From Trissonchulus latispiculum (taxonomy: Eukaryota; Nematoda; Enoplea; Enoplida; Ironidae): a stretch of DNA of 64,000 bases. The notes under the pieces were generated by a model. It was not told where the DNA came from and made no database searches. It worked only from the letters and a program-made list of their open reading frames with translations. This document shows, piece after piece, positions 1 to 11,894 of this stretch (positions are counted from its first letter, which is position 1; every line of letters starts with the position of its first letter). Where the stretch lies: assembly GCA_030248195.1 (NCBI GenBank), contig JASAND010016475.1, positions 69,810 to 133,809 of the forward strand, read 5' to 3'. The translations under genes were made by a program, and so were the position numbers.

Positions 1-1975
1 AGGTATTTGCATTTTAGGGTAATTTTTCAACCTTGACCGATTTCCCTCATTTTGCATTCTAATAGATGTTTTAACGAGCTTTTAAAATTAAGTGTTTAAT
101 CATAGGAAACCAGACAGGGTTTACTATAATGAAAATGTTGGTCAAGTTATTTAAGGTGCTGCTTAAGGTCTCACAGAAGCCAATTATCGAAGGCATGGTC
201 ATCGTCGAATTGCTATCAGTTTTGCAAAACCACGACCAAATTATTTCCAGCGATTGTGGAGAATTAAAGGGGGATAGCTTTTTGGCCCATTTTTCGACTG
301 TCTCCAATTCGCTTTTTCCTGCTGCGCCTCAGCGCAGCAGGTCTCTTATGTTTGCTTAGTTTGGGCGCGAGCACGCATTTTATTTGTTGAACATAAATTT
401 TACCATAAATGAACGTACGTAATGTTTTAACATAGGAAGTACATGATTTCCGTGTGGATTTCTCTTTTGGAAGATTTCTTTCTCTAGTCCATGCAGTTAC
501 GCATGTGTGTATTGGTTTATAGACAAATCTTGTGGAATTCAAAACCGGAATAGATCATTCCAATTTCAATGACTAGCAGAATAAGATCTTATCAACTGAC
601 ACCAGCAACTTATTGCATTAAATGACAGTGAATTGCATTAGACAAAGCAGTGAAACATTGTAAATACTTTTACCAAAATGTGGAAAGCAGGCTTTTAAAA
701 CATTAGTATCTTGAATGAATCTTGAAACATGATGTTTTGCACACGATTTTGCTGTACCTAATTAGTTATTCACTCAGCTATGAAAATATTAACAGCGCAG
801 CAGGTTTATATTTTTAGAAAATATTAATCAAACGTAACTGAACCTTTTGCAGAAAATATTGCTTGTTTCACATATTTTGTAGTCCCCATGGGTGCTCAAA
901 ACAAGACCAGAGTGTTAACGTAATATTGCTTCTATCGTTCAGTAGAGCCCCTCAAATGTGACCTTGACGTGTGGTAAACATAGGAAAATGAAAGGTTTAA
1001 AAGTTTTCCAAACTTGCCAAAGTTGGGCAAAGTAAGAAAATCCAGGTTTCGCATACACGTTAGTTTATTTCTCCATGACGAAGAGCGATTTCATAATAGC
1101 TTAAATAGGGTTCCCAGCTATTTGACAGAGGTGAAACCGTTGACAGTTGATATTAGGTGGTTCCAAAATTTACAGGAATTTAATAGGCATATACATTCAC
1201 AACTCAAAGTAGTTATCAAGAGAGTTGAATGATCAATTCTCTTAGGAATTTATAAATTTTATATTTCTTTCTTCACTAGCTTAAGACCTTCTTCACAGAG
1301 GTATCGACTGATATTACCGATGTCTCGCGAAGGATTTACAAAAAATCCTATTTGCAAAAAAGCCTGCAAAAAATCTGTAAAATTATACTTGCTCTACAAT
1401 GCAGTAAAAAGATTTTTGAAAGGCAAACTTAGTTTTATTTCATGTGTTAAAAGAGAAGCTACATTTTGATATTAAACTGGCTCCTTAACTCCAGGTAATG
1501 GGTGAGTAAGAATGAATTTCAGGTTGAGGTCTCCAAAAGGAATCACCTAGTTAATAAACTGATTAATCCTTGTCTGAAAAAAGTTCTAGGCTACCATACC
1601 AGGTTACCATGTCTCGATATGCAAACAGAATTACCACATTAGCTTCGAAATTTCCATTTAAGCAGCGAATTTAATCCTATTTGATGAATACAACCTAAAA
1701 TTGCCTGGGTGGGTACACACAATCATAACACAATGAATATATACATCCTATTTTGGGTCACATTAGTTTCTCTACGCACTAGCAATAATTCAGTCAAGCT
1801 AATCGTCATTCCAAACAGTAACAATAAACAATAAACAAAGTGAAGATAGTATTTTGGTTTTGGAATATATAATATATAATGTATGTCATAATGTCATATA
1901 CGTATGTAGGATACATAGGATATTTTGCATATACTTATTTTGCTAACATTGCGAGAAAAGGGCCTTGCTGCATGT

Positions 1976-2753
1976 CAGAGATGGAACCGGGTCACCGGGT
2001 CACCGGGTCACCGGGTCAGTTCGGGTCACTTTTTGGACCGGGTCACCGGGTCACCGGGTCAAGAGCTTCGACCCGGTCTTGACCCGGTTTTCTGAATTTA
2101 CCACAAATTTAAAATTTTTTTGGCTTACCAAGCTAAAACTTTAGCTTAAATTTTTGTTCCATGTGCAATATTAATTTGCTTTTTTTCCAATATTTTAGTC
2201 TTGAGCATTTTTGCTGCTTGAGGTTATTTGAATCTGTCTGCATTTGGCAGATTATTGTTTAGCTTTATCAGTTTCATGATTAATGTATGAATCTATTTAG
2301 TACCATATGTTTTGCAGATTATTTTCACAACCAAGGTAGATGTTTGCGCAATACAAAATAATAACCAATTTTTTAAAGTTCTCAGTGTTTTCAGGCCGCA
2401 CTTTTTACACTTTTCACCATTACTTGGACTGATCTCCCAAAATTTCGCAGACGGATAAATTATTGATTTTACCAACTCATTTCTGCATTAATTTAAAAAA
2501 TGTTACAGTCTTATTAAATATATACTTTTCAAAAAACCTAAAGCAAACATATGTATGTCATAGTTATTCTTTTTGGGGTGGTGATGAAACATGAAAGCCA
2601 AAAATTTAGCCTTCCCAGGCAAAATCAAAAGTTTTTTGCAGATTTTGGAATTTTCTGGAAAACCGGGTCACCGGGTCACCGGGTCACCGGGTCAGGGCTT
2701 AACCGGGTCACAGGGTCACCGGGTCAAGCCAGAGTGACCCGGTTCCATCACTG
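1976..2753. mobile_element. Non-autonomous hAT-type MITE, 778 bp, perfect 8-bp TSD
   Basis: The termini are CAGAGATGGAACCGGGTCA and, reverse-complemented from the other end, CAGTGATGGAACCGGGTCA. The element is flanked by the direct repeat ctgcatgt at 1968-1975 and 2754-2761, and the other arm of the inverted repeat has the empty site with a single ctgcatgt. Subterminal regions hold tandem ccgggtca units on both sides (1987-2085 and 2660-2745), a likely transposase-binding arrangement. No transposase is encoded. The 8-bp duplication and CAG..CTG ends fit the hAT superfamily. Confidence 0.93.
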
Positions 2754-2780
2754 CTGCATGTACATTGCTGTACGCTGTGT

Positions 2781-2935
2781 TAACATTGAGCGACGCGCGC
2801 GTACATTTTCTGGAAATGCGCGTAGCTCACGTACACTTTCTCATTGCGCGACATGCACGTACATTTTGAAATTGTGCGCGTGGCTCACGTACACTTTCTC
2901 ATTGCGCGACACGCACGTACACTTTCCAAATACGC
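2781..2935 (+). repeat. Subterminal short-repeat module of the inverted-repeat element
   Basis: Four or five diverged units of about 30-40 bases alternate cgcgcgta/gcgcgac starts with cacgtacacttt or cgtacatttt blocks. The same module occurs inverted at 15683-15840 and in the same orientation at 18175-18330. In each case GC-rich ggccgggg sequence follows on the outer side, so it marks the end region of a transposon. Clustered subterminal repeats of this kind are typical of hAT-like elements; that assignment is inference. Confidence 0.75.
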
Positions 2936-3007
2936 AACCCGGCCGGGTACCGCCCCCCTACAGCAATGACTCTCGTCTGCTTATTGCTGCTTCTACTCAT
3001 GGCCGGC

Positions 3008-3031
3008 GATATTCACCCTAACCCTGGACCT
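3008..3031 (+). other. 2A-like ribosome-skipping motif (DIHPNPGP)
   Basis: Residues 15-22 of the retrotransposon ORF read DIHPNPGP and follow a leucine-rich stretch (residues 3-12). The canonical 2A consensus is D(V/I)ExNPGP, so this differs by H in place of E. Such motifs at the N-terminus of non-LTR retrotransposon ORFs, next to signal-like leaders, are documented for trypanosome and sea urchin elements. Skipping would release a 21-residue hydrophobic peptide. Whether this variant skips efficiently cannot be judged from sequence. Confidence 0.75.
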
Positions 3032-6000
3032 ACTAACCCCCCGACCCGGTACCCATGTGGCAAATGCCACAACAGTGTACCCTGGAAAGCTTGGAGTATA
3101 CCGTGCGACACATGTAGCTACTGGTTTCATCTGAACTGTTCTGGTCTCTCAGTCAGGGAGATAAAGCAAATTGACAAGTCAGGATCTACGTGGTCCTGTG
3201 AAGCCTGTGGTCAACAGCAATTACGGCAGCAACCTTCCTCATCTACAAGTACTGTAACCACCGTCCCCAGACCCCCCACCCTCCGCGCCACAAATAACGC
3301 TAACCGCCCACCGCCCGCCCGACCAGCCCACTTCAGTATACTGCAGTGGAACTGCAGCAGTGCCAGGCAACGGAAAACAGAACTGGTTAAGTACTTGTCG
3401 GATTGCGTTGCCCACGGAAACCCTGTGGATGTCGTTGCTTTACAGGAAACGAGACTCCAACCTGACCACAACTTCAGTCTGTCGGGCTACTCCATCATAA
3501 GGAAGGATCGAGTCAGAGGACGAAGGAGAGGACAAGACGGGCCCCCTGTCGGAGGCGGCCTGATAACTGCTGTCCGTGACGGGGTAGCCTACAGTGTTGA
3601 GCCTGGACCCTGGGTAGCCCGGGACGATGACGTTACGGAAGTACTGGTCTGCACAGTACAAACGGGGAACCACCAGTCTACCAAATTCCGGATTGCCAAC
3701 GTCTATCTCCCGCCAATACGTGCTGCTGCTGACGATGACAGGCAGCTGAACTTTAACCCGAACACTCTCCCCAGTGGTCCAGCCACAGTAATTTGTGGTG
3801 ACTTCAACGCTCACTCACCGTTATGGGACAATGCAATCACAACGAACAGGGTGGGTGCAGCCCTGGAAGAATGGATCGTGGACTCTAATCTGACCGCAGC
3901 CAACGATGGATCGCCAACTAGAACCGACTACCGAACCGGCAGTGCAGCGGCCCCGGACGTAACTGTCATTCACAATTCAATGACTGACAGAGTATCCTGG
4001 GCAACTAGTGATGACCTAGGATCTGACCATTTGCCCATTGCCATCAAGATCGCTACAGCTGACCACTGCCAAAATGGCCGTCCTCGCATTGCTGCCAAGC
4101 CTTCCTTCAAGAAGGCAAACTGGAAAGAGTTTGCTTCGACTGTGGACAAATACCTGGCAGATCAGGAATATTTTGGCGTCCAGACGGCCTTTGCCGCAAA
4201 CAAAATTCTGGTCTCTGCAATAAATGCTGGGGCCAAAGCTCACATCCCATATGGAAGGAGACCCCAGCCGAAGCCATGGTGGTCGGAGGAAGTCGACGCT
4301 GCGGTCAGAAGAAGAAGGGAAGCCAGGAATCTGGCCCATAGATCTGAACAAGACAGGATCGAATGGATAAGGATCTCCCAGGAAACCAGCAGAATCATCA
4401 GCTCAGCGAAAACCAACTGGTGGAAAGAGCAAGCAGGTTCCCTATCTCATGCCACCAACCCTGCTAAGCTCTGGTCAACGATTAGCGCCATTGATGGAAA
4501 GTATACCCAACCAAATGGCGCTGCCCTGGTGGTCCGGGACAAGAAGCTGTTCTCGGATAGAGCGAAGGCAAACTGCTTTGCGAAACAGTTTGCTGCTGTT
4601 AGCCGAATCAGAATCCCCAGATCAGACCGGAGGCGAGTCAGGAAAATCATGGACCAGCATAAAGTCAGCTGCAGCGATAACTGTGCCACCTGCTCCCCCT
4701 TTACTGACGCTGAAGTCGCGGCTGCAATCAACAGTGTCAGGGCGGGGCGTGCGGCGGGCGCTGATGGCGTCTATCCAGAAATGTTACACCACCTGTCCCC
4801 AACTGGTAGACGCGCTGTCAGCCACCTCATCAACCTGAGCTGGAGGCTAAAGCAAATCCCTGCTGAATGGAAGACTGCCGTGATAATCCCGATCTTAAAG
4901 AAAGGAAAACCTCCCAACGATCCTGCATCCTATCGCCCGATCAGCTTGACCAGCTGTTTGGCGAAAACGATGGAGCGCGCAGTCAAAAATCGACTTAGTC
5001 ACCATCTGGAGAGTACCGATTCCCTAACTCCTGTACAAGCCGGATTCAGATCTAATCACTCCACAGAAGATCAGATTTTGCGCATTGTCCAGAACGTAGC
5101 AGACGGATTCCACCAACGCCCTCCGCAGAGGACCGTCATGGTTCTTGTGGACTTTGCCAGAGCATTCGATACAGTTTGGAAAACGGGCATGCTCAGAAAA
5201 CATGCTAACTGCCGAGTCCCGGCCTGTCTGACGAGATGGATTGGTCAATTCCTCGCCGACAGGACAGCCAAAGTCAGAATTGGTGGAAGTGTCAGCAGAA
5301 GTGTCCAGCTGCGTGCGGGAGTCCCGCAGGGAGCTGTTCTCTCTCCTACTCTCTTCACCGTCTACATCAATGACCTAGTCAACAGGCCCCCGGAGGGCGT
5401 GCAAGTTAGCCTGTTCGCAGATGACTTGGCCGCTTGGACTAACCACAGCCGGATCAGCGAGGCCGAGAAGCTCATCAACCGGGCAATGGTCACTATCAAG
5501 GACTGGGCGGACACGTGGAAGATGTCTGTGAACGTCGGAAAATGTGAGTCCACCATCTTCTCTACTGACCCACACGAGGCCGGGTCAACGGTGAACATCA
5601 AATACGACGACCAGGCCATCCCATTCAGTCGGAATCCAACCGTTCTTGGAATAACCTTCGGCCGACGACTCACCTTCAAGGAACACATAACCAGACTCAA
5701 GGTCCGGCTCCAGAAACGGATCTCTACCCTGGCTGCATTGTCCGGAAAATCCTGGGGCATGCAAAAGGAGTCCTTGCGGCCAGTATATCTGGCCTACGCT
5801 AGATCCCTCATTGACTATGGCTTCGCCGCCTGGGGCCCCTCAGTGGCGCCCACAAATCTGCAGCAGTTGGAAGTTATCAACAGTAGAGCGGTCAGGATAA
5901 TCAGTGGATGTACCCGGAGCGCACCCACTGAAGGAGTCCTCCTAGAAGCAGGCTTACTCCCACTGAACGTGGTCCGGGACCAGAAGACGGCCTGCTCCTA

Positions 6001-6556
6001 CTTCAAGTCCAAAGCCCTGCCGGAAGAAAACCCACGGAATTCAGTTACCAACCGCACGCAGAGGAGGAGGCTGAAGTCAGTAAAATCGTGGAGAGAGGCT
6101 GCAGAAAGTCTGCCGATCACGGCAGAAATCAATCAGTACCCCATTGAAGCCCTGGCGGTCCCCACCCCGGATCCTCCATGGAGGCCAAGGAACCAACCAC
6201 TAGTCTTTGTGGAAACCGATGCAGCCAGGGGCAAGAGCCCTGACCAAATTATCCATCATTTTTCATCTCCCCCAGCGGAGCTCCCCTGGGAACCCAACGT
6301 TATGATATGGACGGACGGCTCAGCTTCGGGCGGAACCACAGACGGCGGAGCTGGCGCGGTAATCAAATCGGACTACGGACTGACGACCTATCTGCATAAG
6401 CCAGCTGGAAAGTTCTGCTCAAGTTACAGAGCGGAACTTGTGGCCATCGAACGAGCGCTCAGTTGGTGCACCAAGAACAAATATCTACTCCCCGTCGATT
6501 CCCGGATCCTCTTTGAGACTGATAGCCAGTCCGCCTGTCTACGCCTCAGCAACAGC

Positions 6557-6879
6557 AACGGGCATGCTCAGAAAACTTGCTAACTGCCGAGTCCCGGCCT
6601 GTCTGACGAGATGGATTGGTCAATTCCTCGCCGACAGGACAGCCAAAGTCAGAATTGGTGGAAGTGTCAGCAGAAGTGTCCAGCTGCGTGCGGGAGTCCC
6701 GCAGGGAGCTGTTCTCTCTCCAACTCTCTTCATCGTCTACATCAATGACCTAGTCAACAGGCCCCCGGGGGGGGGGAAAGGGGGTGGGGGGGGGGGGCGG
6801 GAAGGGGGGGGGGGGGGGGAGAACGGCGGTCAGGGGCGGACACGTGGAAGATGTCTGTGAACGTCGGAAAATGTGAGTC
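6557..6879 (+). other. Copied RT segment replacing the centre of RNase H
   Basis: 6557-6768 repeats 5182-5393 almost exactly, and 6834-6879 repeats about 5505-5549. Between the two lies a G-homopolymer-rich stretch. The real RNase H sequence resumes immediately afterwards. The result is a stop at 6583 and loss of the central RNase H residues. This could be a template switch or gene conversion, or an assembly patch around an unsequenceable G-rich stretch. Confidence 0.85.
6767..6819 (+). repeat. Poly-G-rich low-complexity tract
   Basis: Over 50 bases are almost entirely G, broken by single A, T or C residues and placed exactly between two duplicated retrotransposon fragments. It may be a sequencing or assembly artefact. 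Confidence 0.8.
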
Positions 6880-7421
6880 GCCTTATGTACCGGTCGCCTT
6901 CCGCTGTTCCTGGGCATGCAGGAATCTGGGGTAACGAAGAAGCGGATAAACTGGCCAAGGAGGGCAGCAAGATGCCACAGGACCAGAAACCGCTAGACCA
7001 GTCATCCATCCGTAGTCTCATCTACCGCCGAACCCGGGAAAACTGGCATAGCAGCTTGTCGCACCCCCGTGTACTCCAAGCAAACCCAACCAGACGATCA
7101 GTCTCGCTCGAATCGGAAAGGGGCCTATCCAGGCGGGATAGGGTAATCCTGGCCCAACTTCGGGCCGGCGGACACTGTCCAATACTCAAATCCTATCTGT
7201 ACAGGACAGGAGCTGTGGACAGTCCAATCTGTGACAGGTGTGGGGAAGAAAAGGAGGATGCTGTCCATCTAGTCCTGAAATGTCCCGCCCTCACCTCCCA
7301 AAGAACCCGTACCTTGGGCTGCAGGGCAAGCCTGGGATGTCTTTCGGCCAGTCCTCAGCTGGTCATCCAATTCCTGAGGGAGGCAGGGGCCATTCCTATG
7401 GTTCCTCCAATCTATGCCTAG

Positions 7422-7561
7422 CGATGATTCCTGAACAGAGAGAGAGAGAGAGAGAACTGGAACCAAACCCATCAGACCCGGTAGTTTAAAATCCGAACCA
7501 GACCGGTTTCAAAATTGGAACCGGTCCCAGCATTACTTCAGTCCCTTCTGGAAGTTCCGAA
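7422..7561 (+). repeat. Retrotransposon 3' tail with (AG)n, then remnant of the target element
   Basis: Sixteen bases after the stop of the retrotransposon ORF there is an (AG)9 run at 7437-7454, which may be its 3' terminal microsatellite. The following bases carry several ccgg blocks (gacccgg, gaaccgg). These resemble the CCGG-rich terminus seen just before the ORF at 2936-2955, so the retrotransposon may sit inside the terminus of the inverted-repeat element. The exact junctions are uncertain. Confidence 0.5.
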
Positions 7562-8419
7562 TTCTTCGCTGAACACTCACTCTGCTGGCAGTTGGAAAAG
7601 TAGACAACACATTTTAATTTTATAAAACAGCAGTTATCAACAAACAAAAGTAATACATACCAAAAAGCACAATTGTAAAATACAAAATTCTAACGAAACA
7701 ACGACTAGACAACTGGATTTTTGTAAAAGATACATGCTCAAGACGGCAGGGGCAGAAAGTATCCGCCTCTGAAGTCACTATCATCGTAGTTAGCAGGTAT
7801 AACCAGCCATCAACGTAAGAGCGGGGACACGAACCGATATTGAATACACGGATTAGAGCTGATTTCAGTCATTAATAAAACAACTGAGGAGCTACCCTTT
7901 CATGCCTCACAGGTATTATGTCGAAAACCTGTTGCAGATATTAGTTTATAATATCTGTTTGGGTTAAAAGGATATTCATGAGCCATAAAACTTAACTATA
8001 TTTTGCAGAAGTATGTAGTCATAAACATGGGAACAGAAATGCAATGTGGGGAAAGGAAAAATTGAGGGGGACCGACTCTGACGTTTATTGCAACTTGGAA
8101 TCAGATGGATGGAGTTAGGCAAACCAACTATCCTCTTTATGGATATGCCTATCATTTTCATAGACTGATCTATCCAGTCCATGCTAGAAAATGTACAGGT
8201 TCAACCAGATGTATGGCAAAGGCAAAGTACTTCGCTGTTTCGTTGTGGCACCAATTCAGATATTCCTACAATATAAAATAACGTTCTATTAGACACATCT
8301 AGGCGTTACTACTTATGTAATTCTTGTAGTCTTGTATTTTTAATCAGTTCTAGCATCTATTTTTATGGAAGAAACTTAGCAGCACCACCAAGATAACATC
8401 GTTTGTTGAACATATACAC
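7562..8419. other. Intergenic stretch, nothing recognised
   Basis: AT-rich sequence with stops in all frames. I see no gene, RNA or clear repeat boundary here. Confidence 0.5.
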
Positions 8420-9234
8420 CAGGGTTTTCTGAAAATCGGACCTGCGTAAATTTTGTTGCGTATTTTTGCTTTCGAGTGTCTATTTTAATTTCGACTGCGA
8501 TTTAATTAATTAACAAAAACTCACTTTTCAAAGTTATAAATGCTATAAACGCACTTAAAACCAAACTGCTACATTTTGATGAGTTCTCAAATAAGATTAA
8601 GAAAGGGTCTTGGCTTAATTTTACATCGCGTGCACATTGAATTATGGTCTAAAAATGAGTTGCAGAAGTTTTACGTTGCGTGCTCATTGAATTATGGTCT
8701 AAAAGTATGAATTGCAGACGAAAAATAGATACGCACGGGGTCTGGAGGCCGCAGCCTCTCCTCCAAATTGAAAGAAACTTTAATTTTCCGAGAAAATTTG
8801 CTCTGAAAACTTAGAATTCTTCTTCTTAGACATATAAGAAAATAATAGTTACGTAACTGAACAGTTGGTTAGAGAAATAGAGTCAATGTTTCCTTGAACA
8901 GTTAAAAAGACTAAGCATGTTGGCTTACGCATTCCAATAGCAACAAAAACATGCATAGTAACGTGTGCTTAAGCAGAAAGTATATATGCAACTGCAGACG
9001 TAGCGATAAATATAGAATCGAAGAGGTAAACAGGGGTCTAGGGGGGCGGCAGTCCTTCAGAAGAAGCAAGAGCCCAAACTACGGCAAATTGACTAAAGAA
9101 ATAAATTTAGGGCACTCTTGAAATTCCAACTACAGAAATTTTAGGCTGCGTACTTTGGTGCGTATTTTTGTTTTTAACTGCGTATGTTTAAGCTCGACTG
9201 CGTAAATACGCAGTAGTTTACGCAAAAAACCGTG
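8420..9234. mobile_element. hAT-like MITE, 815 bp
   Basis: The ends are CAGGGTTTTCTG on the left and, reverse-complemented, CACGGTTTTTTG on the right (10 of 12 match). Both continue into ctgcgtaaa-type subterminal sequence. Flanking octamers are atatacac (8412-8419) and acatacac (9235-9242), 7 of 8 identical, which fits an aged 8-bp target duplication. Internally two tgcgtgcacattgaattatggtct-like copies lie about 55 bases apart (8627-8705). There is no coding capacity. Confidence 0.7.
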
Positions 9235-10480
9235 ACATACACGCAATCGAGTTTCCACCTGTTTTGGCCACTGTGACCGGCTACTCTACGATGAAAACTT
9301 TTCAACATTAAACTTTTATGTCTTTCTGTACCGCTTCTTTTTTCTTTTTCCTCCTATATACAATAATTATATAACAAATTTTTCTAAAATAATGTAGCGT
9401 AAATCCAGGGTGGGTTCGCTCCGCTTGCCCCCCTTCCGAAATGGTTTTGCTCCTCTGGAGAAATAGCAAAAGAAAAGCTGAAACAGCAGCAAAAGAATTT
9501 TTCTACTTTAAAGCGAAGCGCGGGCGTTTACATTTATCATAAACGTAGACAAATTGTACTGTCATGCTACAAGTTAGCAATAAATTAATGCACTACTCTG
9601 GCTTTTTCCTACACGGGGGGGGTGGAGGCCCCCCAGAAATTCGTTCCCCCCAGACATGGGTGCCCCCTCAAGGATTCGGGCCTTCGCCCCCAGAACTCTA
9701 AAATGCCCGGAAAAATATGGTTTTGAGGGTGAATTTTGAAAAAATTTTCCGGCGTCGCTGGATTTTTACCCACTTTTAAGCATTTTTTAGCTACTTTAAG
9801 CGTAAATTTAATTTACAATTGTTAATTTTTTAGCTCAGCAGCGAAAAATAGCTATTTTTATGCATTTTTAAAATTTTTCTCCCCCCCCCAGAAATCCGAG
9901 CCCCCCCCCAGAAATTTTTGCCTAGGAAATAGCCAGCTACTTTTTCGAAAATGTTTCTGACGGAATTATCGACTATTTTTCAGTTGTCACTATAAGCATA
10001 CTATAGTCAGTTAACTGAACCTTTACTTGTACAATTGCTTTGTAATTTTATTATTATCTGCGTTATTCTAAACCATCCTAATTAAAGGGTTGATTTATGA
10101 TCACAACGTTCTTAGAGTTTTAATGAAATTCCTACAAATTTTCGTAAATTTTTAATGTGGAAGCTTTGAAATAGACCATTTGTGCCTTACTGTTACTGCT
10201 GGATATGTCCAATTTAATAAATTCCCTGACGTTGAGCTAAACGAGAATAGACTATCTCAGCAGACATGTCTTCAGATTTAGTTCTTAAAGTTTGTGCATA
10301 TGTATATATAGTATTCTATTTAGTTATAAACTCCAGCTGAAACCCTGGGAAGATCACCTGTTCTGCTAAAATTATCTTATGACAGCATATTAAAGTGCCG
10401 ACATGACGTGAATCTACTTATTTTGATCAGGCCAATTCTGTGCTGTGCTTTTCTTATGTGATTAATTGGAAAGCATAGAC
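9235..10480. other. 3' flank of Miro with G/C-tract MITE remnants
   Basis: 9610-9915 holds paired G-rich and C-rich tracts (gggggggtggaggcccccc and ccccccccagaaatt) and a ccggcgtcgctgg mini-hairpin near 9749. This pattern recurs in MITEs across the window. The rest is AT-rich and probably contains the 3' UTR and poly(A) site of the minus-strand Miro gene, neither of which I can place. Confidence 0.45.
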
Positions 10481-10583
10481 TTACTTATACAAAACAAATC
10501 CGACAACAGCTGCAGCAGCAACGCCAAGACTTAGTTTTACCCAAAGAGAAGGATCATGAAGAAAGTATACATGCTTCATATGG
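10481..10583 (-). CDS. Miro: Miro exon 17 (last): C-terminal membrane anchor and stop
   Basis: The acceptor tattttag precedes CCATATG. The first base completes a proline codon split with exon 16, and reading continues through HMKHVYFLHDPSLWVKLSLG, a stretch of small hydrophobic residues and FVLYK to TAA at 10481-10483. It matches the conserved Miro C-terminus (human ends in a transmembrane helix followed by MYKALLKQR) but stops right after LYK. The helix would anchor the protein in the outer mitochondrial membrane. Confidence 0.93.
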
Positions 10584-11894
10584 CTAAAATAAAATAAAAC
10601 ACCAGTAAAATAACACCGCTTTTTGTGTTTTTGCAAACTGTTTCTTAGAAAAACACACTGAAAAGCACATGTCGCATTTTGAAAAACCCTGAAAAATAAA
10701 CTAGAAAATGCTCTTGTTTTTATACTTTAAATGCTTTAATCTAGTTCCTGGAAACTGGAAAACAAAGAATTTTTGCACCAGAGTAGTTCGGAAGGCGGTC
10801 GTGTGGGGCCTCTAGGGGGGCCTGGCCCTAGAAACTACCTAACTGGATTTACGGCGGTCGGTCCGTCGGCTCTACCACCGAACTGACTTTCGTTGGGATG
10901 GCAGGACCCCAAACGTGAATCCATAAAAGTGAAGGAATCCCTCCGTAAACTCCATGTATTGTAACCACAAAAAACTGGAGCAAACGAGGGCTGGCAGAGG
11001 ATCCGTGAAGGATTACAAGGTGCTAATAATAAAGTAATGATAAAAACACATGTCACTACGGCAAAAGCCTTAGTCCGAAACAGGAGAACTCCAATGGATG
11101 ATGTGAGCAATTTTACAGTGTAACCTGATCTTAGTTAGAAAATAATCTCTGGGTATGAATGCTCACAGCGCCAGGGGCCCCACCCCACCTGGGGATGTTT
11201 TACTGGGGGGAAGGGAGGGGAGGGATGGGGAGGGGCGCCCCCCCAAGTGTTTGGGTTTCCCCCCACTCGACTCCTTCCCCTCCCCACCTTTTTGGGCTTC
11301 CACTCACCCTAAGGTGCCCAGAAAATGTCAAATTCTTAGGACTTGGTCAAAATTTTCAAAATTTCTCCGGCTTCGCTTTGGTGCTTAAACTTAATTTTTA
11401 AGCACTTTTAAGCTTAGTTATAGCAGTATATATATATTGACGCGTGACGCGAGCACCGCTATCCGAGTACCAGGATCTCGGATGACTGGCTGGGTGTGCA
11501 TTTGGTTCTCGCTTAGCTGGGTACACATGCATGTCCTCGGATGGTCAGCAATGTCTCGGATAGCGGTGCTCGGATGAATGCATGCCCACCCTGCTATGCG
11601 AGAACCACCAACTTTTTTGGAACTTTTTTTAGCTTAATTAATTAGGCTGAGCTTATGCTTAAAAAATGGCTTAGGCTTAGACGTGTAAAAGCACGCTCTG
11701 TTCTAAGCCTAACACGCTCTCGGTAAGCCTAGGCGCCCTGTATTTTTAGCCCATTTTATTCCCCCACTTTTGAACCTCCCCCCACTACCAAAGAAAACAA
11801 CAGGACTAACACTTTACTAAATTATTAATTTTAGGACTGCAAAAAACAAAGAATTCATTGATGTTGTCGGAAACAAGAAAATGTCAGTGCATAC
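10584..11894 (-). other. Miro intron 16 with repeat fragments
   Basis: 11195-11330 is a G- then C-rich MITE fragment like those at 25.1 and 41.1 kb. 11451-11467 and 11555-11571 form a perfect 17-bp inverted repeat (gagcaccgctatccgag). 11650-11735 reappears inverted at about 44537-44625 (the taagcctaacacgctctcgg segment). No exon or RNA gene is seen. Confidence 0.6.

Larger units (their letters stand above)
1..2935 (+). repeat. Left arm of a large inverted repeat (copy 1 of a long dispersed element)
   Basis: Position 1 pairs with 17811 and position 2935 with 15683 in reverse complement. Once the 778-bp insertion at 1976-2753 is removed, the arms are about 2.15 and 2.13 kb and nearly identical, differing by a few small indels (for example an 11-base insertion near 635-648). 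The arm runs off the window on the left. Its inner end is a GC-rich module of short repeats followed by CCGG-rich sequence where a retrotransposon begins. Open frames in it (for example 1014-1232) are identical in both arms but resemble no protein I know and probably do not code. It lies downstream of the Miro stop codon. Confidence 0.9.
2966..7421 (+). pseudogene. Non-LTR retrotransposon ORF (PHD - APE endonuclease - RT - RNase H - Cys/His), disrupted
   Basis: A 1205-codon frame (2966-6583) starts with a hydrophobic leader and a 2A-like motif (residues 14-22). A C4HC3 PHD finger follows (C31, C34, C47, C50, H55, C58, C78, C81). The APE-type endonuclease has QWNC at 127-130, QETR at 160-163, GDFNAH near 278 and SDHLPI near 353. 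The reverse transcriptase spans about 580-900 with YRPISL, DFARAFD, GVPQG and the catalytic FADD near 817. RNase H begins at WTDGSASG (about 1112), with E in YRAEL and D in ETDSQ. The frame stops in the middle of RNase H because a copied RT segment has been pasted in. The C-terminal part resumes in another frame at about 6905 (VPGHAGIWGNEEADKLAKEG) and ends with a Cys/His motif (CDRCGEEKEDAVHLVLKC). Domain order suits Ingi/I-like clades. It is GC-richer than its surroundings and was probably active until recently. Confidence 0.92.

Noticed and set aside
264..542. 92-codon frame also found in the other inverted arm
   Set aside because: Identity between arms reflects recent duplication; frame length and content differ at the small indel near 310, and no homology is recognised.
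10835..11110. 91-codon minus-strand frame next to the last Miro exon
   Set aside because: It lies inside intron 16; the Miro frame joins 11895 directly to 10583 and this segment has no Miro similarity.
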